From Pseudomonadota bacterium (GTDB lineage Bacteria; Pseudomonadota; Gammaproteobacteria; Steroidobacterales; Steroidobacteraceae), in the NCBI GenBank assembly GCA_018241445.1, contig JAFEDT010000017.1, positions 88,613-152,612 of the forward strand: DNA of 64,000 nt, written 5' to 3'. Each line of letters starts with the position of its first letter. The stretch's first letter is position 1. A program made the position numbers and the translations under genes. Shown here piece by piece: positions 35,198 to 43,072 of the stretch. The notes beneath the pieces are model-generated. The model worked only from the letters and a program-made list of their open reading frames with translations, did not search any database and was not told the DNA's origin.

Positions 35198-38100
35198 CTA
35201 CCGAGGCAGCCCGCCCAGACGCTGCGCAATTCGCAGCGGGTAGTAGCCCGTCTCGCCGAATCGCTGCTGCAACACGCCGCGTGCCTTCAACAGCAGCGCC
35301 CGCGCGCCGGTCGCATCTCCGTGCGCAACCAGAGACTGGGCCTGCACATTCTCAAACACCGCGTAGCGCCAGGCCTCAGGGCGGTCCGGTGCGGGGTCCG
35401 CGGGCGGATAGCGCGCGATCAGCAATTCTCGCGCCTCACGCAGGTTGGCGTCCGCGGTCGTGACGTCTCCCACTGCCAGGCGCGCATCGGCAAGGTTCAG
35501 CAGCACCTGGTCGAGCATCCAGTGATGACGCGCCCGCGCCACCGCCTCCGCGCGCCGCAAGTTGGTGAGAGCTGATTTCGCATCCCCCAGGAAGATCTGC
35601 GCCATCGCGAGGCTGTTGAGCGGCGCGATGACGTCGTCGTGGTCGGCCGCCTTGGATCTGGCATCGATAGCAAACGCCTGTTCGAACAGCGGCACGGACT
35701 CGCGAACCTTGCCAGCCATCAACAGGGAGCGCCCCAGGTTGTTGGCGCCAAAAGATACCTGGGGATGATCGGGTCCGTAGATCTGGCGCAGCAACGGCAG
35801 CGCCCGCGCCAACAAAGCCGCCGATTCCTCGTAGCGCCCCTGGTCGTAGATGGCCGCGCCAAGGTTGTTCAGGGTCTCCACCGTCTGGGCATCGCGGCTG
35901 CCACGCGCCCGCTCGCTCAGTGTCAGCGACTCCCTGAAGGCCGTTTCCGCCTGCGGCAGTTGCCGCTTGAAGTAGTAGACGCTGCCCAGGATGCCCAGCG
36001 TCTGCGCCAGCATCCGCGAATCCGGCGGCACCCGGCGGCGATCCTGCGTCAGTGCTTCATTGCACAGTTTCTGCGCCTCATCCAGCTGGTCGTCCTGCAC
36101 CAGCGCATCGGCGAGCCCGGTGATGGCGGCGGACCGTTGGACGCTCGTCGGGTCCAGGTGCTGCCGCGCCAGCGCGACAGCCTCGCGCAGTACCTTCTCC
36201 GCCTGCTTGTAGTCCCCGGCGCGGTTGTAGGTTTTTCCCGCCGCGATCAGGTTGCCAATGACCTCGGGGGGCGCCGCTTGGCCGCGCGCCAGATCCTCGC
36301 GAGCCTGCGCGAGCAGCGCGATGGCCTGCGGGTACAACCCCAGCCCCAAATACGCCTGGCCCATGGCGCTGCGCAGACTGCCCCGCACCGCGGGCTCACC
36401 CTCCAGACCCGCCCCGACACTTTGCACACCGCGGTCCAGCACCTGACGCACCGTGACACGGTTGCCCTGGTTCTCCCCGGGGTCGGCGAGCTGGAACAGC
36501 GACACCATAAAACGGCTGACGTTGTCAGCGGTGCGCGCCTGCTGGCGGGCCAGATCGCGCTGCCGCTGCGCGCTGATGCCCGCCAGCAGCGAGATCACGG
36601 CGAGACCGCCTATGGCGCCAACCGCTGCCCGGCGCAAAACTCGGCGGCGGCGCGCGCGGGCGCGGCTGAGCGTGGCGAACCGCTGTGCGGCTTCGTCAGA
36701 CAGCAACCGCTGCTGTTGCAACTGCCTCAGGGCGGCGAGCTTGCCGGGCGCGGCGGCGAGCCAGGCGTCGCCCCGGCCGTGGCTCTCCCAGGTATGGACG
36801 TCGCGCATCAACTCGTCGCGCTGATGCAGCAGGGCGGCCTCTTCCCGCAGATAGCGGGTGGCGCGTGGCCAGCACTGCAGCAGCGCCTCGTGGGCGAAGA
36901 ACACCACCGGCTCGCTGCCGCGCATATCGGTGATGCACAGGCGTGCGGCGATCAGCCGATCCAGCAGCGAGCGCACACCCGTGCCGGCAGCGAAGCGCGA
37001 CAGCGGTGCGTAGCGGCGTGTCGCGATCACCGACTCATCCACCGCTGTCAACTCGCGCAGGACCGCGGGCAGCTCGCTCGCTCCGCCTGCGGCCTCAACC
37101 ACGCCCTCCGCGACCGCGACCAGCGAACCGCGCAGTCCGCCCTCCCCCTGCGCCGGCTGGTATACGTCCCATTTCAGCAGCGTGCCGTCGCGATGTTCGT
37201 ACAGCTGCTCCAGCGCGTATTCCAGCAGCGGCAGGGATTCCGGGCTCGCCATGGCGTCGCGCAGGATCTCGCGATCGAGCGATACGCCACCACGCATCTC
37301 GAAGGTCAGGCCGGCCGCCGCAGCCGGCTCGCGTATCATGTCGGCGAGCTCATCGGCACGCGGCGGCAGCAGCAGGTACGGCGACGTGCGCCGCAGGTGC
37401 GCGACGATCTCCCCGAAGGCCTCCAGCCGATGCGAGAAGTCGCTGCGGATGGTGCCAATCACCCACACGTTGCTCAGCCGCGCCAGGGCGCAGATCACCG
37501 TGAACAGCCGCGTGCGCTCGCTCTCCCCGAGCACACTGAAGGCCTCTTCCAGCTGGTCAAAGTACACCGCCAGGCGGATGTGCTCCGGCGCCAGGTCGTG
37601 CGCCGCCGCCTCGGCGGCCAGGTAAGTATCCAGGCGTGCCATGGCTGCGGCCGGGTTGTCGCGCAACTCGGCTGCCAGGCGGGGGACGCCCGCGCCGATG
37701 CGCGCCGCCGCAGGCAAGGCCTCAGTCAGGCGCAGCGCCAGGACGGCGAACTGCCCACTCGCGGCATGCCCGGAACCGGCGTCCTGCTCGCCCGGGCGCA
37801 GGGTGAGCGCGCGCCATATCGCCACCCCCTCGATCGGACGATGGTTCAACAGCGGCAGCAGCCCCGCACCCACCAGAGAGGTCTTGCCGCTGCCGCTCAT
37901 GCCCTGGATCAGCAACAGGCGCGAATCCGCCGCACTGGGCAGCGCGCGCGCTTCAAGCGCGGCGATCCGCTGGATCAACTCGCCGATGGCCTGACCGCGC
38001 CCGAAATAGACGTCCTGGTACTCGGCGGTAAAGGCCTGCAGGCCGCGAAAAGGCGAGCCGGCAGTCCAACGGCGCCCCTCCACAACGGCCCCCGCTGCGA

Positions 38101-38668
38101 TGAGGCGCAGCTCTAGCCACTTGCCGACGTGCTCCTGCAGCCGCCGTTCGAAGTCGAAGCCATCGACGAAGTTGTGGTGGGCAACCGTGGCGGCACCCTG
38201 CCCGTCGTAGAAGGTCTTTTGGCAGAAGGCCTCCAGGTCGCGGTACTGGCGCAGGCGTTCCTCCAGATCGCCGCTGTCCAGGGCCACCTTCGGCTGCGCT
38301 GTCTTTCGATAGATCAGCAGATTGGGTCGTCCGTGGTGCCGGAAGCCAGCCAGCGCATCCCCGATCTCGAACTCTGTCCCGGTGGGTGGCGGTCGGTCGC
38401 CCGCCGCGGCGAAGGCCGCCGGCAGGCGCGACCCGAGCCGTGACCACAGGATGCTGACCACCAGGTCGCACTCGGACGGCAGCGGCATCTGCTCCTGGAA
38501 GCCGGTGTGCGCAAACAACGGCTCGTGCTCCCAGTTGACGACGCGCAAGTCGACGACACCGGTGAAGCGCTGCGCCAGGCGCCGGAACACCCGCTCCGCC
38601 AGGGCACGCTCTTCGGCGACGTCCCCCGGCGAGGCCAGGAAGATGCGCAGTGTCACAGGTGCGGCCAT
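35198..38668 (-). CDS. DUF4062-nSTAND NTPase-TPR protein
   Basis: A large 1156-residue signalling ATPase. The N-terminus (about 5-125) is a DUF4062-type domain (LRIFLASPGDVAEERALAERVF, ECDLVVSILWSRLG, GTEFEIGDALAGF). A STAND-class NTPase follows at about 206-600: FRGLQAFTAEYQDVYFGRG, Walker A GMSGSGKTS (256-264), Walker B LAVYFDQLEEAF (366-377), sensor-like TIRSDFSHRL, and FAHEALLQCWPRA near its end. A basic patch and one membrane helix lie at about 670-700. The C-terminal 430 residues are tetratricopeptide repeats of the kind seen at the tail of bacterial Ser/Thr kinases (FMVSLFQLADPGENQGN, then LNNLGAAIYDQGRYEESAALL). Families with this architecture are proposed conflict or anti-phage sensors; here that is inference. 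The ATG at 38668 has no strong ribosome site. It interrupts the usual recJ-prfB pair. Confidence 0.85.
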   Translation of the reverse strand: MAAPVTLRIFLASPGDVAEERALAERVFRRLAQRFTGVVDLRVVNWEHEPLFAHTGFQEQMPLPSECDLVVSILWSRLGSRLPAAFAAAGDRPPPTGTEFEIGDALAGFRHHGRPNLLIYRKTAQPKVALDSGDLEERLRQYRDLEAFCQKTFYDGQGAATVAHHNFVDGFDFERRLQEHVGKWLELRLIAAGAVVEGRRWTAGSPFRGLQAFTAEYQDVYFGRGQAIGELIQRIAALEARALPSAADSRLLLIQGMSGSGKTSLVGAGLLPLLNHRPIEGVAIWRALTLRPGEQDAGSGHAASGQFAVLALRLTEALPAAARIGAGVPRLAAELRDNPAAAMARLDTYLAAEAAAHDLAPEHIRLAVYFDQLEEAFSVLGESERTRLFTVICALARLSNVWVIGTIRSDFSHRLEAFGEIVAHLRRTSPYLLLPPRADELADMIREPAAAAGLTFEMRGGVSLDREILRDAMASPESLPLLEYALEQLYEHRDGTLLKWDVYQPAQGEGGLRGSLVAVAEGVVEAAGGASELPAVLRELTAVDESVIATRRYAPLSRFAAGTGVRSLLDRLIAARLCITDMRGSEPVVFFAHEALLQCWPRATRYLREEAALLHQRDELMRDVHTWESHGRGDAWLAAAPGKLAALRQLQQQRLLSDEAAQRFATLSRARARRRRVLRRAAVGAIGGLAVISLLAGISAQRQRDLARQQARTADNVSRFMVSLFQLADPGENQGNRVTVRQVLDRGVQSVGAGLEGEPAVRGSLRSAMGQAYLGLGLYPQAIALLAQAREDLARGQAAPPEVIGNLIAAGKTYNRAGDYKQAEKVLREAVALARQHLDPTSVQRSAAITGLADALVQDDQLDEAQKLCNEALTQDRRRVPPDSRMLAQTLGILGSVYYFKRQLPQAETAFRESLTLSERARGSRDAQTVETLNNLGAAIYDQGRYEESAALLARALPLLRQIYGPDHPQVSFGANNLGRSLLMAGKVRESVPLFEQAFAIDARSKAADHDDVIAPLNSLAMAQIFLGDAKSALTNLRRAEAVARARHHWMLDQVLLNLADARLAVGDVTTADANLREARELLIARYPPADPAPDRPEAWRYAVFENVQAQSLVAHGDATGARALLLKARGVLQQRFGETGYYPLRIAQRLGGLPR

Positions 38669-38753
38669 GATCGATTGGGCAGCATTGGCACCGCCGGTTG
38701 GTGCGCCTATGTTGGTTCGTACTGCTATGTTAAGGGGTTGACGGGTCGCCGGG

Positions 38754-40478
38754 CTACGCCTCGGGCAGCACATGATCCACCAGCAGCTGCAGGCGCCGCT
38801 CGCCCTGGTAGTCGTTGATCGACAGGCGGTATATGAGCCGCACGCGGTCCGCGGGCGGGACGAAGCCGCTGCCCGGCTCCACGTGGTTGAACGCTATCGC
38901 GTCGTAGCTGCGGCCGCTGTCGGGCACCTCCACCCACAGCTTCAGGTGCTTCGCGCCGATGACCCGGGCCGTGCGGACCCGGAACACGCCGTCGAAGCTC
39001 GGTTCCGGGAACGCCTGGCCCCACGGCCCCCCTGCGCGCAGCGCTTCGGCCGTCGCCAGCGCGATCTCCTGCGGCTGCAACTCGCCGTCGGTCTCGATCG
39101 CATCGGCGCTGGCGCCGGCCGACCAGCGCTGCACCTCGGCATCGAAGGCGCGCGCAAAGCGGTCGAGCTGCGCACGCTCCAGTGTCAGTCCGGCCGCCAT
39201 GGCATGGCCGCCGAAGCGGCTGATCATGTCGGGATGGCGTGCGGCGATGGCATCGAACACATCCCGGATGTGGATGCCGGTCACCGAGCGCGCCGAGCCG
39301 CGCAACATGCCGCCCTCTGCCGCGGCGAAGGCCACCACCGGACGGCGAACGCGGTCCTTGACCCGGCTGGCCACCAGTCCGACAACCCCCTGGTGCCAGC
39401 CCTCATCGAACAGGCAGACGCCATGACGGGTTGCCGCCTCCGGCCCGGGATCACGCAAGCGCCGCACGGCAGCCAGCGCCTCCTGCTGCATCTTCGCTTC
39501 GATGGAGCGCCGTTCACGGTTGAGCTCGTCCAGCCTCACAGCCAGCGCTCGTGCCTCGCCTTCATCGTCGGTCAGCAGGCACTGGATGCCGACGTTCATG
39601 TCATCGATGCGTCCCGCCGCGTTCAACCGCGGCGCCACCGCGAAGGCCAGGTCTTCCGCGATGACGCTGCCGGTCGCCCGGCCGGCGATGGCCAGCAGTT
39701 CCAGGATCCCCGGCACACAGCGGCCCGCGCGGATGCGCTTGAGGCCCTGCGACACCAGTACACGATTGTTGGCATCCAGCGGCACCAGGTCGGCCACCGT
39801 CCCCAGCGCCACCAGGTCCAGCCAGCCCGCCACCGCCGGCGCACCGGCCGGTGTCAGCCCGAGGGAGTCGCTGCGCCGCCGCAGTGCCGCCATGACGTAG
39901 AACGCCACGCCGACCCCCGCCAGCGCCCGGCTGGCGAAGCCACCGCTGCCGAAGTTCGGGTTGACGATGACATTGGCGGCGGGTGCCTCGCTGCCCGGCA
40001 GGTGGTGGTCGGTGATCAGCACCTCGATGCCGCGCTCACGGGCGGCGGCAACCCCGGCGTTGCTGGAGATGCCGTTGTCCACCGTGACGATCAGGCTGGG
40101 GAAGCGCTGCGCCGCCAGTGCTACGATCTGTGGCGTCAGTCCATAACCGAACTCGAATCGGTTCGGCACCAGGAAGTCCGCGTGCGCGAAGCCGCAGGCA
40201 CGCAGCGAGCGTACGACCAGGGCGCTGCTGGTGGCGCCGTCGGCGTCGAAGTCACCGATGACCAGCACGCGCCGCTCACGATGAGCCAGCAGCAGCTCGA
40301 CCGCCGCGTCCACGCCCTCCAGTGTCCCCACCGGCAGCAGCCGTTCCAGCGAATTGTCCAGGTCCGAAGCCGAGCGCACGCCGCGGGCCGCATACACCCG
40401 GCGCAGCACCGGATGCAGGCCCGTGCCCAGCAGGCCCGCGTCCGCGCCGGCCGTGCGTCGCACCACGCGCAGCTTCAC
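38754..40478 (-). CDS. recJ: Single-stranded-DNA exonuclease RecJ
   Basis: A 574-residue 5'-3' exonuclease for recombination and mismatch repair. The DHH domain has VIGDFDADGATSSALV (motif I), TVDNGISSNAGV and LITDHHLPG (the DHH triad). DHHA1 and the OB-fold end follow (EGGMLRGSARSVTGIHIRD, RFGGHAMAAGLTLE). All acid and His residues of the metal site are present. The start is a GTG at 40478 that overlaps the stop of the upstream rpfE-like gene by 4 bp, a link also seen in Xanthomonas. Confidence 0.97.
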   Translation of the reverse strand: MKLRVVRRTAGADAGLLGTGLHPVLRRVYAARGVRSASDLDNSLERLLPVGTLEGVDAAVELLLAHRERRVLVIGDFDADGATSSALVVRSLRACGFAHADFLVPNRFEFGYGLTPQIVALAAQRFPSLIVTVDNGISSNAGVAAARERGIEVLITDHHLPGSEAPAANVIVNPNFGSGGFASRALAGVGVAFYVMAALRRRSDSLGLTPAGAPAVAGWLDLVALGTVADLVPLDANNRVLVSQGLKRIRAGRCVPGILELLAIAGRATGSVIAEDLAFAVAPRLNAAGRIDDMNVGIQCLLTDDEGEARALAVRLDELNRERRSIEAKMQQEALAAVRRLRDPGPEAATRHGVCLFDEGWHQGVVGLVASRVKDRVRRPVVAFAAAEGGMLRGSARSVTGIHIRDVFDAIAARHPDMISRFGGHAMAAGLTLERAQLDRFARAFDAEVQRWSAGASADAIETDGELQPQEIALATAEALRAGGPWGQAFPEPSFDGVFRVRTARVIGAKHLKLWVEVPDSGRSYDAIAFNHVEPGSGFVPPADRVRLIYRLSINDYQGERRLQLLVDHVLPEA

Positions 40479-41539
40479 GCGGACCCCACGGGAACGCGCC
40501 GTGCCCGCCGCCAGAACTTCAGCAGGCCGGGCCGCCGCAGAATCGCCGCATCGTCCATACTCATCACCGTCAGCGTCCTGATATCTCCACGCCGCACCAG
40601 GTCCACCGCGGGTGCCACGAAATCCCGGTCGACACGCGCCAGTGCAGCCGCGAGATCCGCAGGCCCCGGGGCACGCAGCTCATCGGCGAGTGCGAGCAAC
40701 AGCACGTTGCTGGCGCCGCTGGAATCACCCGGCAGGTCCGCAGGCCGCACGGGCAACTCCCGTACGCTGCGGCCGGCAAGCGCTGCCAGCGCATCCGCCA
40801 CGGCCTCGTGGCCGAATACCTCGACTGCGCGAGCGCCAGTCGCCGGCGCCGGCGCAGCCGTGACCCCGGCGGCCTGCGGCGCAGCACCCCACAGCCACAG
40901 CGCGTTGACGTCGGGTCCCGCGGACCCTTGTCGTACATGAGCGGCGGGCTGTGCATGAAGCCACATTTCGATTTCGGTGTTCAATCGCCTCAATGCACGG
41001 TACTGCGCAGCCCGGGGAACTGCCGTGGAGACGTCCCCACCTGCAAGGCGCGCGGGCTCGGCGACTTCCAGTGCCGCAAGCCCCGGCGCCGTCAGCAGAA
41101 AAGAGCCGCCAGGCAGCGCCCGCAGCACCCGCCCCCCATCGGCAAACAACCCCTGGAAGTCCGCGGCCAGCGCCTGTTGCTGAGGCAGGGTGAGCCGCAG
41201 CAGCCCCGCATGCTCCAGCCAGATCTGCCCCGGGCCGGCCAGCAGGTGGACCGGGGTTGCGATCCAGTGGGAGACGGGCCCGTCCGCCTCGGGCTCCGAC
41301 TGCTGCGCGCGCAGGGAAGCCAGTGCCACGTGCGCCGCGGGCCAGGTCGCAAGATCCGGCCGTCCCAGGGCGCCTGCCAGCCAGCCGCGCCACCCGCCCG
41401 GCAACGGCGCACGATCGCCGAAGCGCGCGACTGCGCCCAGGCCGGGCAGCGACCCGGGAGGCGCGTCCGCCACGCGCGCTGCCAGGCCGCCGCGGCGGCC
41501 AGCATGCAGATCAGTGATGACGATGACGAGAGCAGACAC
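40475..41539 (-). CDS. RpfE-like conserved protein (COG4255 type)
   Basis: A protein of about 354 residues whose best-conserved part is in the middle: LRRLNTEIEMWLHAQPAAHVRQGSAGPDVNALWLWG. That pattern (N-E-I-x-M-W-L-H ... V-N-x-L-W-L-W-G) marks the family next to recJ in Xanthomonadales, where it is called RpfE; it is sometimes annotated as a phosphoglycerate-mutase-like regulator. No signal peptide. The reaction is not known. The start is uncertain: GTG at 41539 (used here), 41569 or 41581; the latter two would overlap the divergent gene. The stop overlaps the recJ start. Confidence 0.72.
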   Translation of the reverse strand: MSALVIVITDLHAGRRGGLAARVADAPPGSLPGLGAVARFGDRAPLPGGWRGWLAGALGRPDLATWPAAHVALASLRAQQSEPEADGPVSHWIATPVHLLAGPGQIWLEHAGLLRLTLPQQQALAADFQGLFADGGRVLRALPGGSFLLTAPGLAALEVAEPARLAGGDVSTAVPRAAQYRALRRLNTEIEMWLHAQPAAHVRQGSAGPDVNALWLWGAAPQAAGVTAAPAPATGARAVEVFGHEAVADALAALAGRSVRELPVRPADLPGDSSGASNVLLLALADELRAPGPADLAAALARVDRDFVAPAVDLVRRGDIRTLTVMSMDDAAILRRPGLLKFWRRARRVPVGSA

Positions 41540-41540
41540 C

Positions 41541-41557
41541 GGCGCTATGGTAGCGCC
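41541..41557. promoter_or_regulatory. Palindrome at overlapping divergent starts
   Basis: GGCGCTA (41541-41547), TGG, TAGCGCC (41551-41557): a perfect 7-bp dyad with a 3-base centre. It covers the ATG of the Mth938-like gene (41547) and lies two bases from the GTG of the rpfE-like gene (41539). Neither start has a clear ribosome site, so the dyad may be an operator for both genes or a hairpin in leaderless messages. Confidence 0.4.
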
Positions 41558-41930
41558 CGTGAAATTCACCCTGGAACCCACTTCCGGCCGCAATCTCGTA
41601 CGCGGCTACTCGGCGGACGAGATCCGCATAGGCGAACAGCGGGTACACCGTAGCTGCATCGTCACTGCACAACAGCTGATTACGGACTGGCCGCCGGCGG
41701 CCTTCTCCGATCTCGCCCCGCAGCACCTGGAGATGGTTTTCGCTCTGCTGCCTGACGTCGTGGTGCTCGCCAGCGGCACGACGCAGCAGTTCGCGCCGCT
41801 TGCCATCCGCGCGCCGTTTGCGCAGCGGGGCATCGGGCTCGAGGTCATGCCGCTTGGCGCCGCGTGCCGCACCTACAACGTGCTGGTCCAGGAGGACCGG
41901 CGCGTCGTGGCGCTGCTGTTTCCACGTTAA
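41547..41930 (+). CDS. Mth938-like (Xcc1710/DUF498) protein
   Basis: A 127-residue protein of the Mth938 fold. Typical segments are KFTLEPTSGRNLVRGYSADEIRIGEQRV, the ALLPDVVVLASGTTQQFAP loop, and GIGLEVMPLGAACRTYNVLVQEDRRVVALLFP near the end. Members are small cytoplasmic proteins; human NDUFAF3 (a complex I assembly factor) belongs to the same fold family, but the bacterial function is unknown. The start is the ATG at 41547 or the GTG at 41559 (closer to the common MKFT start). Its TAA stop lies in the TTAA target copy at the edge of the insertion sequence, so the coding sequence is intact. Confidence 0.85.
   Translation: MVAPVKFTLEPTSGRNLVRGYSADEIRIGEQRVHRSCIVTAQQLITDWPPAAFSDLAPQHLEMVFALLPDVVVLASGTTQQFAPLAIRAPFAQRGIGLEVMPLGAACRTYNVLVQEDRRVVALLFPR
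41927..41930. repeat. Target-site duplication TTAA (left)
   Basis: TTAA directly before the left terminal repeat; the same TTAA follows the right terminal repeat at 43073-43076. It fits the YTAR target rule of the IS5 group. Confidence 0.85.
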
Positions 41931-43072
41931 GGAATCTCTGATTTACCCGTCGTAGCTGATGCAAAATCGGTTCTCGGAGGGCCGAGTCGATGAAGCAACA
42001 GACGTTGACGGGGTTTGAGAAGTACGGGAAGACCACACGCCGGGCTAAATTCCTGGCGGACATGGATCGCATCATTCCGTGGCCGGAGATGACCGCGGCG
42101 GTGCAGACGGTCTACCCGAAGATCAGCGAGAACGGTGGCCGCCCACCGATTGCGTTGGAGCGGATGCTGCGGATCTACTTCCTGCAGCTGTGGTTCAACC
42201 TGTCGGACCCGGCAGTGGAGGAAGCCCTGTACGACTCGGTGGCGATGCGCAGCTTTGTGGGCATCGATCTGGGTGTTGAAGGCGCCCCGGACGAGACCAC
42301 GGTGTGCAAGTTCCGGCATCTGCTGGAACGCGCCAAACTCGGCAAGGTGCTGCTCAAGGCGGTCAACGATCACCTGCGCCGCAACGGCATCAAGATCTCC
42401 AACGGCACCATCGTGGATGCGACGATTATCGGTGCACCCAGTTCCACCAAGAACAAGGACGGTAAGCGGGATCCCGAGATGCATCAGGTGGCCAAGGGCA
42501 ATCAGTGGTACTTCGGCATGAAGGCGCATATCGGGGTGGACAGCAAAACCAAGGTGATCCACACGATCCTGGCCTCGGCGGCGAACGTGTCGGATGCACT
42601 GGCGCTGCCGCACCTGCTGCATGGCAAGGAGACGCGCGTATGGGGCGATCAAGCCTATCGCGGGCAGAAGGTTGCGATGCACAAGGCGGCGCCGCGAGCA
42701 CGCGACTTCACCAACCAGCGCTATCGATGGGGCAGTCGCGTGGATGAGCGTATCAAAGCCATCAACCGTAACAAGTCGCGTGTGCGGGCCAAGGTCGAGC
42801 ACACGATCGGAGTGATCAAGCGGGTGTTCGGCTTCCAGAAGGCGCGCTATCGAGGCTTGGCCAAGAACCTGCACCGCCTGGAGGTTACCGCAGCGCTGGC
42901 CAACCTCTACACGGTGCGGCGGCGATTGCTCGCTGCATAGCAGACGTGTCGATGAATGGTGGCAAGAACGGCGATTTGAGGCCAAAACCGCGGCAGCAGC
43001 GGTCCGCTTAGGCTCATCACGTCGCACCCTTGCCTTCGCGCCCGCTTTCATGACCCGTTTTTCAGAGTTTCC
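41931..43072 (+). mobile_element. IS5-family insertion sequence, complete
   Basis: A complete 1142-bp element. The left terminal repeat (41931-41951) begins GGAATCTCTGATTTAC and the right one (43052-43072, read inward) begins GGAAACTCTGAAAAAC; 15 of 21 bases match. It is flanked by TTAA duplications at 41927-41930 and 43073-43076. It carries one intact transposase with a good GGAGG ribosome site. About 130 bases between the transposase stop and the right end hold no gene. The intact ends, target repeat and open frame suggest a recent, possibly active copy. Confidence 0.93.
41990..42940 (+). CDS. IS5-family transposase
   Basis: A 316-residue DDE transposase. The N-terminal DUF772 domain (about 10-85, ENGGRPPIALERMLRIYFLQLWFNLSDPAVEEALYDS) is followed by the catalytic core with three acid sites: GTIVDATIIGAPSSTKNKDG (first Asp), VWGDQAYRGQ (second Asp) and the Glu in RVRAKVEHTIGVIKRVFGF, with the Y-(2)-R-(3)-E-like pattern of the IS5/IS4 group. 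No frameshift is needed. It lies within matching terminal repeats. Confidence 0.96.
   Translation: MKQQTLTGFEKYGKTTRRAKFLADMDRIIPWPEMTAAVQTVYPKISENGGRPPIALERMLRIYFLQLWFNLSDPAVEEALYDSVAMRSFVGIDLGVEGAPDETTVCKFRHLLERAKLGKVLLKAVNDHLRRNGIKISNGTIVDATIIGAPSSTKNKDGKRDPEMHQVAKGNQWYFGMKAHIGVDSKTKVIHTILASAANVSDALALPHLLHGKETRVWGDQAYRGQKVAMHKAAPRARDFTNQRYRWGSRVDERIKAINRNKSRVRAKVEHTIGVIKRVFGFQKARYRGLAKNLHRLEVTAALANLYTVRRRLLAA

Noticed and set aside
35639..38116. Long open frame antisense to the nSTAND gene (825 codons)
   Set aside because: Gln/Arg/His-rich shadow frame without domains; the minus-strand protein has clear domains.
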